From positions 1 through 64,000 of the forward strand of contig NZ_PEAY01000005.1 of the NCBI RefSeq assembly GCF_002807665.1: a stretch of 64,000 nt of DNA, read 5' to 3'. The position numbers and the translations under genes were made by a program. Shown here in pieces: positions 52,760 through 62,819 of this stretch. Positions within the stretch are counted from its first letter, which is position 1. Every line of letters starts with the position of its first letter. Below the pieces are notes generated by a model, which worked only from the letters and a program-made list of their open reading frames with translations, made no database searches and was not told the DNA's origin. The stretch comes from Neoalteromonas facilis (GTDB lineage: Bacteria; Pseudomonadota; Gammaproteobacteria; Enterobacterales; Alteromonadaceae).

Positions 52760-53782
52760 ATGACAGTAACTCACAAGCGACAAATAGAATTCATTTCTTA
52801 CATTCAAAGGCTTCTTAAGGAGGGTGATTTCACATCTACGTACAAGTTTGCATTTTTACACGCTTTAGCTGACATTTGTATTGAACAAAAATTGGGGCTA
52901 AATGACGCCCGATTGAAAGTTTCCCTTAGCGATATTGCAGAAAGGATCATTAGTCTATATTGGCAGCATTCTCAACCATTTTTTGCTAAGAAAGTTGGAA
53001 ATGAATTTGTGCTGCTTCAGAACCACGGCAAGCAAGCAAAACTGGTTTCAGAGCTTCAAACCTTAAGGCAGCTTGGTATTAAAAACTTTTCTCAGGCAAA
53101 ATCATCCAGCCATTGGCATCAATTGTATCTCACGACAATAAAGACTCTGAAGGACGGTCCATTATGGAGACTTCAGATATTATCTAAAGAAGAAGATTGT
53201 TTTCTTTACCCCCACATAAAGAATCGTAACTACATAGAACTAAACAGTGGCATTGCCCATTGCTTCAGATTGTTTCATGACATAGTGATAACTCTTGCTA
53301 GATTAGGATGGATTAACAAAATATCTAACATTGCCAGCAACCAAAAAGTAATTGGCCGAAGTGGAGAACTAAATGACTTTTTATTTGGCTCCAGCAGGAA
53401 CTCTCTATTGCCTGCAAAAAATGTTCTTATGGAAATTCAAAAGAATCTGTGCTTTTACTGTAAAAAGCCTTTAAGAGAGTCGCCAGAGGTCGACCACTTC
53501 ATTCCTTTCTCACAGTACAGCAATGATCTAGGTCACAATTTCGTATTGACTCATAAAATTTGCAACCACAATAAGCGAGATTATCTAGCAGCTCCAGAGC
53601 ATCGTTCAAACTGGGAAGAACAGAATTTAGTTAAACACGAGAAAACCATAGTAACGTCTTTATCAAGCTTTTATGAATGTAACGCAGAACGCTCTATTCT
53701 TATTGCTGACTGGGCTTACAATATGGCGTATCGTAATGGCAATAAATTTTGGCTTAAGGCAACGGATATTTTTGTTTCTTGA
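52760..53782 (+). CDS. HNH endonuclease
   Basis: The 340-aa protein has a C-terminal HNH domain: CFYCKKPL with a CxxC zinc pair, EVDHFIPFSQ with the catalytic His, and HKICNHNKRD closing the fold. The first 230 residues are helical and unrecognised and may sense a ligand or target. With Xre and methyltransferase genes in front it forms a three-gene cassette of a kind common in defence regions. Whether it cuts DNA, and when, is unknown. Confidence 0.82.
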   Translation: MTVTHKRQIEFISYIQRLLKEGDFTSTYKFAFLHALADICIEQKLGLNDARLKVSLSDIAERIISLYWQHSQPFFAKKVGNEFVLLQNHGKQAKLVSELQTLRQLGIKNFSQAKSSSHWHQLYLTTIKTLKDGPLWRLQILSKEEDCFLYPHIKNRNYIELNSGIAHCFRLFHDIVITLARLGWINKISNIASNQKVIGRSGELNDFLFGSSRNSLLPAKNVLMEIQKNLCFYCKKPLRESPEVDHFIPFSQYSNDLGHNFVLTHKICNHNKRDYLAAPEHRSNWEEQNLVKHEKTIVTSLSSFYECNAERSILIADWAYNMAYRNGNKFWLKATDIFVS

Positions 53783-53872
53783 TACACTAAAATGAGCCTC
53801 GAACGGATTCCAACCCGTAATTCGCTTAGTATAGGCACTAACTTCTTTGGTTATCCGAAAAATTTAGAAGTA

Positions 53873-55948
53873 TTAAAGCTTGATGTCTAGACGAACAAGC
53901 GCCGATTTGAGAGCGTTTCTTTCAGCTTTACTCAAATTAATATTGCCAACCTCTAACTTTCTTAGTGCAGACATGTTTTTTGGAGAAGCGATTCCCTTTG
54001 ACTCAATTGATGCCTTTATTGCTCTTGCCTGTGGCACAAGTTCTGCGAGTTTAACCTCGACGTCTAAATCTTTATTCCGTTTTTCTTCTCTTCTACCCGA
54101 CTTTAAATCGTAGTTAAATTGAGTAATCGATACTCCAAAATCTTTTTGAATCTTGTCACTTGGTTTCCCAGCATTGTCTCTCACCGAATTTTCCCAACAC
54201 CAAAGCTTTTTAGCAAACTCACCTATATTCCTGACTTCCGGTGGTGGTTTTTTTAGAATCTCTGCTACTTTAATCGCGACACATTGCATCCAAAGCAAAA
54301 GCTCATGTGGTACGGCTTGCTCTTCCCAAATCATATCCAAATTTATTTGATGACCTGACTTTCTAAATCCGTCTGCACAAGCAGCAATAGTGTATGTGAC
54401 AATTTGAGCTTTGTATCCTCGATCGGCTTTATACCAATCAGATTTATTTATACTCTTATCTAATTCAATGAACAAAATTGCTTTAGCAATAACTCTTTTA
54501 TACCAAGTTTCATTTAAAGCTAAGCTATTCCCTGAAGCCATTTTCTTTAGCTCATCCGCATATTTAAGGAAGCATTTTTGCGCGCCCATTGAAACGATAT
54601 GAGGAAGGCCATCGAATGAAAACTCATACTTAGCTAAATCAGTCTTCACGATTAAGTGATCTTTGGGATATTCAAGCTCTTTCTTTTTCCTTTCCGATGC
54701 ACTTTTGTACGCAAACATGCTCCTATACTGACCTCTTGATCTCTCGTAGAACCACTTAACCACATGTAAATGTCCGGCTTTCTGTGGTGGAGTGACGCTT
54801 TCAGAAAGTCTCTGGATCTGTATTTGAACAGGACTATTAGAAGCTAGATCTGCAAGAGAAACCTTATTCTGAGTATTAGCGTACTCAGAGATTTTTGGGA
54901 CTACGGTTTCAATTCTACCTTCATCAATTACACTCAACTTAACTTGCACGTAAACTTTAGATAAATCCTTATTCATGCTGTCTCGAGCGTATAGTAGGGA
55001 TGCTGTTGTTTGACCGCCGTTTACTATTTGAAAGTTTTTTATTGAGTTAATAACAAGCTTTCCGCTCATTTGACTATCTATCGAAACCTCGGAAGCCGTA
55101 GCAGTAACTCCATTATTGTATGCTAGAAACATCTCTGGCTCATTGGATATAGTCTTTAAAATGCCTTTATTAACGTTGGTTCGGGCTTGTAAATATGTAC
55201 GCACATTCTGCTCTAACAATCGGTTCCCATACACAGCGAAAACTTCAGCTAAAACAGAGCCCGGTATAGTAAAGAGGTATGAGGAATATTTATTCTCCCC
55301 TATTTCCGGAGACAAGCAGTCAACTCCTCCACCAAAGTCACCGGCAAAATCAACTTCAATTGGTTCCGATCCAGTTGAAGAAATGACATGGAATCTCTCC
55401 AGATCGATTACATTTACATGCAGTACCTTATTGCCTACGAGCCTAGTTTCAAAAACGTTCTTTCTAGTTTTTAAGTATCCATTGGTGAAAATAACAACTC
55501 TTATGCGTGTGATTCTATCGTAGTGTTGCCTTATTAGAAGACTTAATTGGAATTCAGGATCTTCCTCTTCAAGAGAGTTGAAATGATTATCATCATGTAC
55601 TTTTTTTAAAAAACGCTCGGCATAATCTACTGACTGGTCAATGTGCTTAGCGTTAATGGAAGGCATTTCAGACTCCTGATAGTAATCACAGACTACTAAA
55701 TATAAATCGCCAGAGTCTTTATCTTCTCCTTCAACAATATCAAATGAATATCCATCTATTCTGTATTTCGGCGTTCCTTCAAACCTTATTGGGCTGTACT
55801 CTAAGTCTGGCGTATCGCCATTTTCAGCAGCAATCTGTCCATATATGTTGAAGAATTGTGTAACCTCAAAGTCGTGCTCAGCCAAGCTTCCTATTTTAAT
55901 CTCTTGAGCTAATTGGTGATACTCTTCTTCTAATAACTTATTTGCCAT
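53873..55948 (-). CDS. AIPR-family protein (abortive-infection phage-resistance type)
   Basis: The 691-aa protein has AIPR-family motifs: FLAYNNGVTATASE and NFQIVNGGQTTASLLYAR in the centre. The N-terminal region DGYSFDIVEGEDKDSG, then LYLVVCDYYQ, resembles a PD-(D/E)xK core in which the usual Lys is not seen. It is the last gene of the paraMORC restriction operon and overlaps the DUF4420 gene by 11 bp. AIPR proteins occur in such operons; their action is not well defined. Confidence 0.82.
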   Translation of the reverse strand: MANKLLEEEYHQLAQEIKIGSLAEHDFEVTQFFNIYGQIAAENGDTPDLEYSPIRFEGTPKYRIDGYSFDIVEGEDKDSGDLYLVVCDYYQESEMPSINAKHIDQSVDYAERFLKKVHDDNHFNSLEEEDPEFQLSLLIRQHYDRITRIRVVIFTNGYLKTRKNVFETRLVGNKVLHVNVIDLERFHVISSTGSEPIEVDFAGDFGGGVDCLSPEIGENKYSSYLFTIPGSVLAEVFAVYGNRLLEQNVRTYLQARTNVNKGILKTISNEPEMFLAYNNGVTATASEVSIDSQMSGKLVINSIKNFQIVNGGQTTASLLYARDSMNKDLSKVYVQVKLSVIDEGRIETVVPKISEYANTQNKVSLADLASNSPVQIQIQRLSESVTPPQKAGHLHVVKWFYERSRGQYRSMFAYKSASERKKKELEYPKDHLIVKTDLAKYEFSFDGLPHIVSMGAQKCFLKYADELKKMASGNSLALNETWYKRVIAKAILFIELDKSINKSDWYKADRGYKAQIVTYTIAACADGFRKSGHQINLDMIWEEQAVPHELLLWMQCVAIKVAEILKKPPPEVRNIGEFAKKLWCWENSVRDNAGKPSDKIQKDFGVSITQFNYDLKSGRREEKRNKDLDVEVKLAELVPQARAIKASIESKGIASPKNMSALRKLEVGNINLSKAERNALKSALVRLDIKL

Positions 55949-56906
55949 TTAACATCCTTTTTAGATCACTGTCGGAAATGAGGTATTTACTAAGCAACGA
56001 GCAATCAATCTCATATGATACAGAACGTATTCCTTGCGCAACATTTGATGGAACCAGCCTTGGAAAATCACTTTCTACCGAGTAAGCTTCCACACCTAAA
56101 AAAGTGTAAGTGGATTCCACATAGTTGCTGTCTGGATCATAGCCCAATAGATAAAGCTTTCTCCAGAAGTCGCTTTTCTCTGGAGAGTGTGGTTTCAATA
56201 AGAATAAAATTTGCTCCACGAGGCTGCTGAGTGATACGCCTGTATCGGACTTTGAGAACTGATAGCGTGATACTACCAACCGTCTTTCAACTGTATCCAA
56301 CTGATCCAAAGATGAGATTTTTAATGCATTCTTGCTTGTTGCCAGCGATGCTTTAACTTCTATCGATATAGCACCTAAAGAAATATCTCTAGCGTCGCCA
56401 TCTGGTCCTCTCCATCCTGCAATTGCCGTTGAATTTGACACCAACTTTTGCTTTAGAATATCTTTTAGAAATGACAACTCTCCTAATAAACCAAGTTGCT
56501 GCGCTAGAGATAAACCCTTGCGAAATCTTTCCTGTAAAAGGTCTGCCCATCTGTTCAGGCGATTAATAAAAATATCTGCAGCTCCAGCTTTTGTGCGCGC
56601 ATTTGAAGAAGCATTTACAAGATCAAATGCAATTGCTGAAAAAAGATCTTTAAGGTCATTGTTTTCTAAAACCATATTTAGTTCGTAAACTCTCGGCAGT
56701 ACATTCAAACCTAATCTAATGTTTTCGAACTCTGGTAGGTCAACATCATCAAAAATTGGCTCTTCAGAACGCAGCTTTAATTGCCTACAACCTGTTTCAG
56801 AATAGCCTATAAGTAAGTCCAACGCGTGATCAGCAGCGATTCTAGTTGTTATGTTTTTGCGAAGCGGTAGTTCAATGTCATCCCATTTTTGAGAAAAATC
56901 AATCAT
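55938..56906 (-). CDS. DUF4420 PD-(D/E)xK nuclease of the restriction operon
   Basis: The 322-aa protein has AGWRGPDGDARDISLG, then ISIEVKASLATSKNALKIS, which give the D...ExK metal site of the PD-(D/E)xK fold in the DUF4420 family. This should be the DNA-cutting subunit. It overlaps the Z1 ATPase gene by 8 bp and the AIPR gene by 11 bp, consistent with a complex. Confidence 0.82.
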   Translation of the reverse strand: MIDFSQKWDDIELPLRKNITTRIAADHALDLLIGYSETGCRQLKLRSEEPIFDDVDLPEFENIRLGLNVLPRVYELNMVLENNDLKDLFSAIAFDLVNASSNARTKAGAADIFINRLNRWADLLQERFRKGLSLAQQLGLLGELSFLKDILKQKLVSNSTAIAGWRGPDGDARDISLGAISIEVKASLATSKNALKISSLDQLDTVERRLVVSRYQFSKSDTGVSLSSLVEQILFLLKPHSPEKSDFWRKLYLLGYDPDSNYVESTYTFLGVEAYSVESDFPRLVPSNVAQGIRSVSYEIDCSLLSKYLISDSDLKRMLNGK

Positions 56907-59658
56907 TGTCTACTACCACGTCATCATCTTCTTCATTTTGAGAGACTTCTCTCAACTGCTCAATTAGTCGCACAGTTGCTGCATACAGCTTTTCCTTCGG
57001 TCTAAACTCTGTTGAAGTAAACCCAAGACTAAGACTAACAACAGGTACTTCAGCTGATAACGAGATATCACTATTATCCTTCGTCGAATACTGAAATATA
57101 TGAACTAGCAAGATCGGTTGCCTCCTGCAATTCAGAATAGCTCTAGGATCCTTTATTGATTCGTCTGGATTGCTGTTCCTCAGGTCTGAGATTTGCCGTC
57201 TGATTTCACCCAAATCCTCTCCCCAAACGAGATCAGTGAATGGTAAGTCAGCTACAACATTCTTTTCAGTTGCTTTCAAATTCCCGCTACTTTCCACTTT
57301 TACACCGTTAAAGCGTTGGCGACAAAAAGCCCTGACACTAATAGTACTTAACGGAAAGTTGATTCGAGGCCCATGAACACCACGGGGGTTAGAAGCATAG
57401 GGAATAGCTACCGTCCATTTCTCTCCACCGGCATACGAGTTTGCTCGGTCTCTTATATAAGTACTTAACAAAGACTCACTGTCACTCATCTTTATGAAAT
57501 CAGTCTGTGGTAAATCAAACACTCTCACTAAATCAGCGATTTCTGAAGCGTCGACACCCTCCCAAATTAAAGCTCCATTGCTCTCATTATATGTATCTTT
57601 ATAGTCTCTCATGAGATGAGATTGAAATTGGGCGATCCTCTTGAAATGCTGATGGTTTACATCTGCATCGTCATAAAACTCGTATGCTTGAACGTGTTTT
57701 TCTTGATAGTCGGCAGCCAGCCTGATCGGCTCAGCCGTTCTCATTTTGTTCGCGGCAGTTATCGCTATACCAGTTGGGCTTTCACGCACCTTCAAGCCGA
57801 ACTCTATTGGAGCTTTCTTGAGCTTTTCCATTCTAATCAAGTCTTCTCTGAGTTCCTCCACAGACTCACTAACCTCTTCAAAATGACTAATCATTTCTTC
57901 AGTCAGATGAATTCTACATAAACTCTCATGGCCCAAACGATATCCAAACCACCTACCTAGCTGAAGAAGTGTGTCGCCGGCTCCTACATTTCTGAGTACA
58001 TAGGATACCGCCAAGCCCTCTAGAGTTAACCCTCTGGCCAATGCAAGGCCACCTACAGCGATGACGTGCAGAGGCTCTTTTCTGGACGAATAATCTAACG
58101 TTTTTCCACGCATATTTACCAAGGAGACCTCGATGGGGATAATTGCTGGCACAAGATTTTGCCTAATTTTCTCCCACGAATATCCTGTAAAAGTCTTGTA
58201 TTCAGCAGACCAAACTTCATGGATGCCTTTTAAAACCTCTGAAACCTCCCATCTGGGGCTATTTGCCCAACTCTTGGCATGCTCTCCCGCTGTATCCACC
58301 AAATCTTCAACAAGGTCATAAATTTGCTTCTGAACTGCATTAAACCTACTGACATTAATCATCATTGAGCTATGTCTGTCAGATTCACCATCAAGGATCC
58401 TTATCGCTCTAAAAATCAAGAATTCAAAGACTGATTTAATTAAGCTTTCTGGTAGCTCAGAAACGGAGTGAGTTGATCTATGGGATACTGGAAGAAGATC
58501 TTGGTAGTCATTAGGTATAACTCTAATGCAGTCCTCTCGATATCTACCATCTTCTGAAAACAGCTCTCTGGCACCAATATAATTGGTAGGCGGTTCAAGG
58601 GATTTAATAAAGTGTTTTGGGAAGAGATTATCCCCCAACATTTCATTATTTGATTCAGGATGAATAAAAATATTGGCGAAGGGTGTTGCTGTATACCCTA
58701 TATACGAAGTTCTTCTAGCACATTGAAGTAATTGCCGAATTCGTTCATTTGTCCGCGTAACGCTTGTTTCACTATCTGTAGTATTGACTGTAGCGTTATC
58801 AGCTTCGTCGTCTATTATCAGCATTGGCCCGTCTAACTTCTTGCCTTCAATCAAGCTAGACAACCACTCTATCAACCTCTCTAAGACCCCAACGTGTTTT
58901 TTTGTAACGAACAAAACTGGGTCGGCAAAGTTACCTTCTTGCGCACCATAACTTCTCAAGGCATTTATGTTGACATCTCTAAGCTGAGTAGTACCCTGGA
59001 AAGGAGACCGAAATCTATATCCTTCCTCTCCGCTCAATACTCTTGCTACTGGATAATATTCATTATTAACCTCATCCCCCAGAGAAGACTTACCAGCAAA
59101 TGTCATGTCTAACCTCTCCTGAGTCTGTTTCCTTAAGGAGTTGGTAAGTCCTGCTAATACAATTATTATCCTATATCCTGCATCCGCAGCTTTAGTGATC
59201 AACGCAGAATAATTTGTTGTTTTCCCTGACTGAACATGGCCCATGACTAGACCGCGTCGATCCCAATCACCATCCTCATTGGGATCACCGAGATAATCCA
59301 TTACTTCATCTGTTACTTCATCTGTTGCACGAATTGCGTCTTTGGGAAGAGTCGTGTAGTCGATCCAGTATTTGTGCAATCTACGCCAATAATAACTTGT
59401 GAACTCACTATCTACCTTTCTTTGTGGGTACCAAGACTTATAGTCAACAACTAGTGAATGCCCATTGGAACCTTTCGCCCAAAAATACTCTTCCAAATGC
59501 TTTACAAGCCGCTCCTTAGCTTGACCGTTGAGCAAAGTGGAAATACCTGATTCATTTTCAACAAAATTTTCAACAAACCCTTCAGGCACTGTAGGGCGAC
59601 CTTGGATGACATTTTCAATTTCAGTTCTTATAAAATTTAGAGAAGCTTCAAAATCCAT
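56899..59658 (-). CDS. Z1-domain superfamily 2 ATPase
   Basis: The 919-aa protein has helicase motifs: Walker A VMGHVQSGKTTNY (138-150), motif II MLIIDDEADNATVN, motif III YIGYTATPFANIF and motifs V/VI ALARGLTLEGLAV and LLQLGRWFGYR. These are diagnostic of the Z1 family, which occurs in restriction operons with MORC-like ATPases and may translocate on DNA. It starts 3 bp after the GHKL gene's stop. Confidence 0.88.
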   Translation of the reverse strand: MDFEASLNFIRTEIENVIQGRPTVPEGFVENFVENESGISTLLNGQAKERLVKHLEEYFWAKGSNGHSLVVDYKSWYPQRKVDSEFTSYYWRRLHKYWIDYTTLPKDAIRATDEVTDEVMDYLGDPNEDGDWDRRGLVMGHVQSGKTTNYSALITKAADAGYRIIIVLAGLTNSLRKQTQERLDMTFAGKSSLGDEVNNEYYPVARVLSGEEGYRFRSPFQGTTQLRDVNINALRSYGAQEGNFADPVLFVTKKHVGVLERLIEWLSSLIEGKKLDGPMLIIDDEADNATVNTTDSETSVTRTNERIRQLLQCARRTSYIGYTATPFANIFIHPESNNEMLGDNLFPKHFIKSLEPPTNYIGARELFSEDGRYREDCIRVIPNDYQDLLPVSHRSTHSVSELPESLIKSVFEFLIFRAIRILDGESDRHSSMMINVSRFNAVQKQIYDLVEDLVDTAGEHAKSWANSPRWEVSEVLKGIHEVWSAEYKTFTGYSWEKIRQNLVPAIIPIEVSLVNMRGKTLDYSSRKEPLHVIAVGGLALARGLTLEGLAVSYVLRNVGAGDTLLQLGRWFGYRLGHESLCRIHLTEEMISHFEEVSESVEELREDLIRMEKLKKAPIEFGLKVRESPTGIAITAANKMRTAEPIRLAADYQEKHVQAYEFYDDADVNHQHFKRIAQFQSHLMRDYKDTYNESNGALIWEGVDASEIADLVRVFDLPQTDFIKMSDSESLLSTYIRDRANSYAGGEKWTVAIPYASNPRGVHGPRINFPLSTISVRAFCRQRFNGVKVESSGNLKATEKNVVADLPFTDLVWGEDLGEIRRQISDLRNSNPDESIKDPRAILNCRRQPILLVHIFQYSTKDNSDISLSAEVPVVSLSLGFTSTEFRPKEKLYAATVRLIEQLREVSQNEEDDDVVVDND

Positions 59659-59661
59659 GGT

Positions 59662-61140
59662 TCATTCCAAAATGTTGGTTGCGTTATTTCGAACATACTC
59701 TTCAACAAATATCCAGTGACTTGCAAATGGTTCAACTGGCCTTAGATACTCGAGAAAATTCTTCAATTTATGAGGGGCTGAATGCGACTGTACATAACTG
59801 ACTAATGCATGCATTACCAGGCTTTCAAAATCTTCTTCATTAGTGATTGTTTGGTTTAGTTCACCTTTCGAAGCATCACTAATAAACGTATCTGTAGGAA
59901 AATAAGACTCTAGCAAAGTCAACACGCTTTCTATGTCAAACTCTTCTGCTTCATCTCTTGTATGATTGATCAAACTGACCAACAAAGGGTGTTCTCTGTT
60001 AATCGTATATTTAATTTGACCATTTCTGACAATGCGATTCCATACCGGACTCCTATCTAGAGTGCGAACAACTACCCCCTTTTTTCGGTGAACTGAATGT
60101 GAACGCCTATTGAACTTCTTCACGATGTGGCGCAAGTGCGTTTTTAGTTCATTTGGTAATTGTGCTCCAGACTTGTCCAATGTGATTCGCCAGTCATGAT
60201 CAACACTATTAGGTAAGTCAACTTGGATTCGAGTTAATTGTGATATATCCCGGTGTGGAATTAACTTAAACCACGTACCATGTATAATGAGACGTTTATT
60301 TCTATAAACGTAAAATCCTTGGTTCTTTATCATTCCTTCAGCACCGCCCAAGAGTCTTTGTTCTTGCTGGGTTAACTTTGAAAAATGAGGTAAGACGAAT
60401 GGTTGAAGCGAGATTTTCTCAGAATTAGCCATCACGATTGATTCTTTATCCATGCATTGTGTTGCTGGATGGGTTTTCAAGAAAGGATCAATTGTGGGAA
60501 GAGCAGTACCATTTATCTTAATTGTCAATTTTTTCGACGAATCACCCAGCAAATACCTGTGAAAAACCAGAGCTAAGCTTTCTATAGATGTTGAAATTAA
60601 GTGGGTGAGAGCATTCTCAAATGGCTCATGACCAGAATTTTGGAGCAAGCGATCCGTTCTTTCCCAACGTACTTCCGTTCCCGAATCGGTCGTAGGTGAT
60701 ATATCTAAGATGTCGAGGGCTTCATCATTTTCGTAATAATCCATTCCCCAATCGGTTATATCATCTATATCCCAGCCAGCAGCAACAATTCCTTCTCTCG
60801 TCCAAGACACTACTTTCATTACTCTTGATTGTGACAATGATGCTGATTTCATGCCCCATCCAAATCGACCTAAATCATCCTGACTTCGCTCTTCTTCTGG
60901 ATGACTGCTAGCTGGCTTCATTGCTTTTTTAAGCTCGTCGCCAGTCATTCCGCACCCGTCGTCTCTTATAGTAACAATGACATCGCCATCGACAGGTAAA
61001 AAATTGATATCAACCTCGGATGCTTTGGCCTTTATAGAGTTGTCGATCAAATCAGCAAGAGCGGCTGAGAGGTTATAGTTTCCGAAGCTTCTTGCTGTCG
61101 CCATCAGTGCACTTGAGTCTGGCGGATTACTGATTCTCAT
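59662..61140 (-). CDS. GHKL (MORC/MutL-like) ATPase of the restriction operon
   Basis: The 492-aa protein has the GHKL nucleotide-binding fold: N-box ALADLIDNSIKA (27-38), G1 box RDDGCGM (59-65) and G2 box GRFGWGMKSASLSQ (91-104). The N-box Glu of MutL is Asp here. Proteins of this type with a Z1 ATPase, nuclease and C5 methylase are the paraMORC systems. I chose ATG giving MRISNPPDSS. It probably loads or clamps on DNA to control the nuclease. Confidence 0.87.
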   Translation of the reverse strand: MRISNPPDSSALMATARSFGNYNLSAALADLIDNSIKAKASEVDINFLPVDGDVIVTIRDDGCGMTGDELKKAMKPASSHPEEERSQDDLGRFGWGMKSASLSQSRVMKVVSWTREGIVAAGWDIDDITDWGMDYYENDEALDILDISPTTDSGTEVRWERTDRLLQNSGHEPFENALTHLISTSIESLALVFHRYLLGDSSKKLTIKINGTALPTIDPFLKTHPATQCMDKESIVMANSEKISLQPFVLPHFSKLTQQEQRLLGGAEGMIKNQGFYVYRNKRLIIHGTWFKLIPHRDISQLTRIQVDLPNSVDHDWRITLDKSGAQLPNELKTHLRHIVKKFNRRSHSVHRKKGVVVRTLDRSPVWNRIVRNGQIKYTINREHPLLVSLINHTRDEAEEFDIESVLTLLESYFPTDTFISDASKGELNQTITNEEDFESLVMHALVSYVQSHSAPHKLKNFLEYLRPVEPFASHWIFVEEYVRNNATNILE

Positions 61141-61173
61141 TGATATCCTTTTCTTGTATTTAAGTAGTTTCAA

Positions 61174-61438
61174 GAAAGCACTTTGCGATGACTTAAGCAG
61201 TGCTCCCTCTTAGCTACTTTCCCTATAAAAAACAGACTGATAAGTGGATCTTTAAAACTTAGTATAAGAGTCATTAATTGTCCACCAAGACGAACGTTAA
61301 TTTTTGACCGGCTCCTACTATTAGTACCATTCGCCCGATGACATAGAAATATGACCAACCTCAGCGATTAATGCAGTGATACCAGAAAACTTGATAAATA
61401 ATGAAGTTATTTTCAACTCTGAGGCTTATTTCTGTCAG
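61174..61438. other. Intergenic region within the restriction operon
   Basis: About 265 bp between the methylase and the ATPase genes. No gene or strong terminator seen; it is long enough for a separate promoter of the nuclease half, which would allow methylation before cutting. Confidence 0.4.
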
Positions 61439-62740
61439 TTAAGCAACATAGCGCTTCTCTTCAACAAGCTTCATAAAGCTGACCATGCTATCTGCCACTG
61501 CTGATATCACATTAATACATACTGAATTACCAAACTGCTTGTATATCTGTCCTTTTGACACGGCATCTACGATATAATTTTCAGGAAATCCCTGTAGTCT
61601 GGCACATTCTCTGGGGGTCAGCTTTCGGGGGTTTTTGCCAAGTTCTGACTGATCAATCAGGATTTCAGAACCGTCTTTGTAATATCTTGCACTGATCGTA
61701 CTTGTATATTCACTATCAGCGTTAAACAAAGAATAACCAAAACCATTACCTTTCTCCAAATGCTCAGCCTTCCTCTTTTGATGCCCCTCCCACAACTTAT
61801 CGGAAATGGTAAACTTGTCATCTGCCGCACTAATTTCTTTTAGATCTTCTAATATAGTCCCGACCCTTGTTTTAGTTTTTGGCGGAACAGGCCACCTAAA
61901 CATAGATTTGATATCACTTTCCGAATAAAAGTCTTTGTCAAAACCTATTAAAAAAACACGCTCTCTATTCTGTGGAACACCAAAATCAGCCGCTCTAAGC
62001 ACTTTAAAATCTACCCAATAATTCAGCTTTTCTGATAACGCATGTCTGGCTTCATCACTCAGAGGGATATCCTGCGGCATTTCTGTTTCATTTTCCCCTC
62101 TCAAAATTGCCATTATGGTCTTTAATGTACGGCCTTTATCATGCCCTTTAAGTTGCTTAACATTTTCTAGTAAAAACGCTTTTGGGCGTTTTTCAACTAA
62201 TATCCTTTGAATTTCAAAGAACATTGTTCCCCGAGTATCATTAAAGCCTTTCTTTAAACCAGCCTGACTAAATGCCTGACATGGGAAGCCGCCAAGTAAA
62301 ACATCATGATCAGGTATATCGGTTGCTCTGATCATAGTGATATCACCGTTCGGCATCTCTCCAAAATTTGCAAGATAAGTCTTTTGGGCAAATTTATCCC
62401 ACTCTGATGTAAATACGCATTTTCCTCCAAGATTCTGGAACGGTAAACGAATGCCCCCGATGCCAGCAAACAAATCTATGAAACGAAAAGCAGGATCTAA
62501 TTGTTCAGAATAGAAAGGGGCACTTCTTTTAGCTCTATGCAACTCATCTTCCAGAGCTAGTATTTGAGCAACTTTCTTTGCGGATGGTTTGTGTTCACCG
62601 GTCTCCCACCCCCTGATGGTTCTTTCACCTTGTGTTCCGAGTCCCAATAGATTCGCAAATTCGGTTCTACCGAGGCCAAGCTTCTCACGTATACATTTGA
62701 TTTGGTTATGATTATCATTGGACGGATTTTTATGTTTCAT
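61439..62740 (-). CDS. C5-cytosine DNA methyltransferase with N-terminal helix-turn-helix
   Basis: The 433-aa protein has an Xre-like helix-turn-helix (14-62; GRTEFANLLGLGTQGERTIRG) fused to a C5 methylase: motif I FRFIDLFAGIGGI (86-97), motif IV GGFPCQAFSQAG with catalytic Cys 154, motif VI FLLENVKQL, motif VIII QNRERVFLIG and motif X QFGNSV. The HTH probably lets it regulate its own operon. Target sequence cannot be read. I chose ATG giving MKHKNP; a longer upstream frame starts with a hydrophobic stretch unlike methylases. It is divergent from the McrB-like gene. Confidence 0.9.
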   Translation of the reverse strand: MKHKNPSNDNHNQIKCIREKLGLGRTEFANLLGLGTQGERTIRGWETGEHKPSAKKVAQILALEDELHRAKRSAPFYSEQLDPAFRFIDLFAGIGGIRLPFQNLGGKCVFTSEWDKFAQKTYLANFGEMPNGDITMIRATDIPDHDVLLGGFPCQAFSQAGLKKGFNDTRGTMFFEIQRILVEKRPKAFLLENVKQLKGHDKGRTLKTIMAILRGENETEMPQDIPLSDEARHALSEKLNYWVDFKVLRAADFGVPQNRERVFLIGFDKDFYSESDIKSMFRWPVPPKTKTRVGTILEDLKEISAADDKFTISDKLWEGHQKRKAEHLEKGNGFGYSLFNADSEYTSTISARYYKDGSEILIDQSELGKNPRKLTPRECARLQGFPENYIVDAVSKGQIYKQFGNSVCINVISAVADSMVSFMKLVEEKRYVA

Positions 62741-62819
62741 ATCCACGCTCAACTTATCCGGTTTTAAACCCGGCCAAGTTATCACTGTATGAATGATCAG
62801 GCAATAGGAAAGTAGCAAA

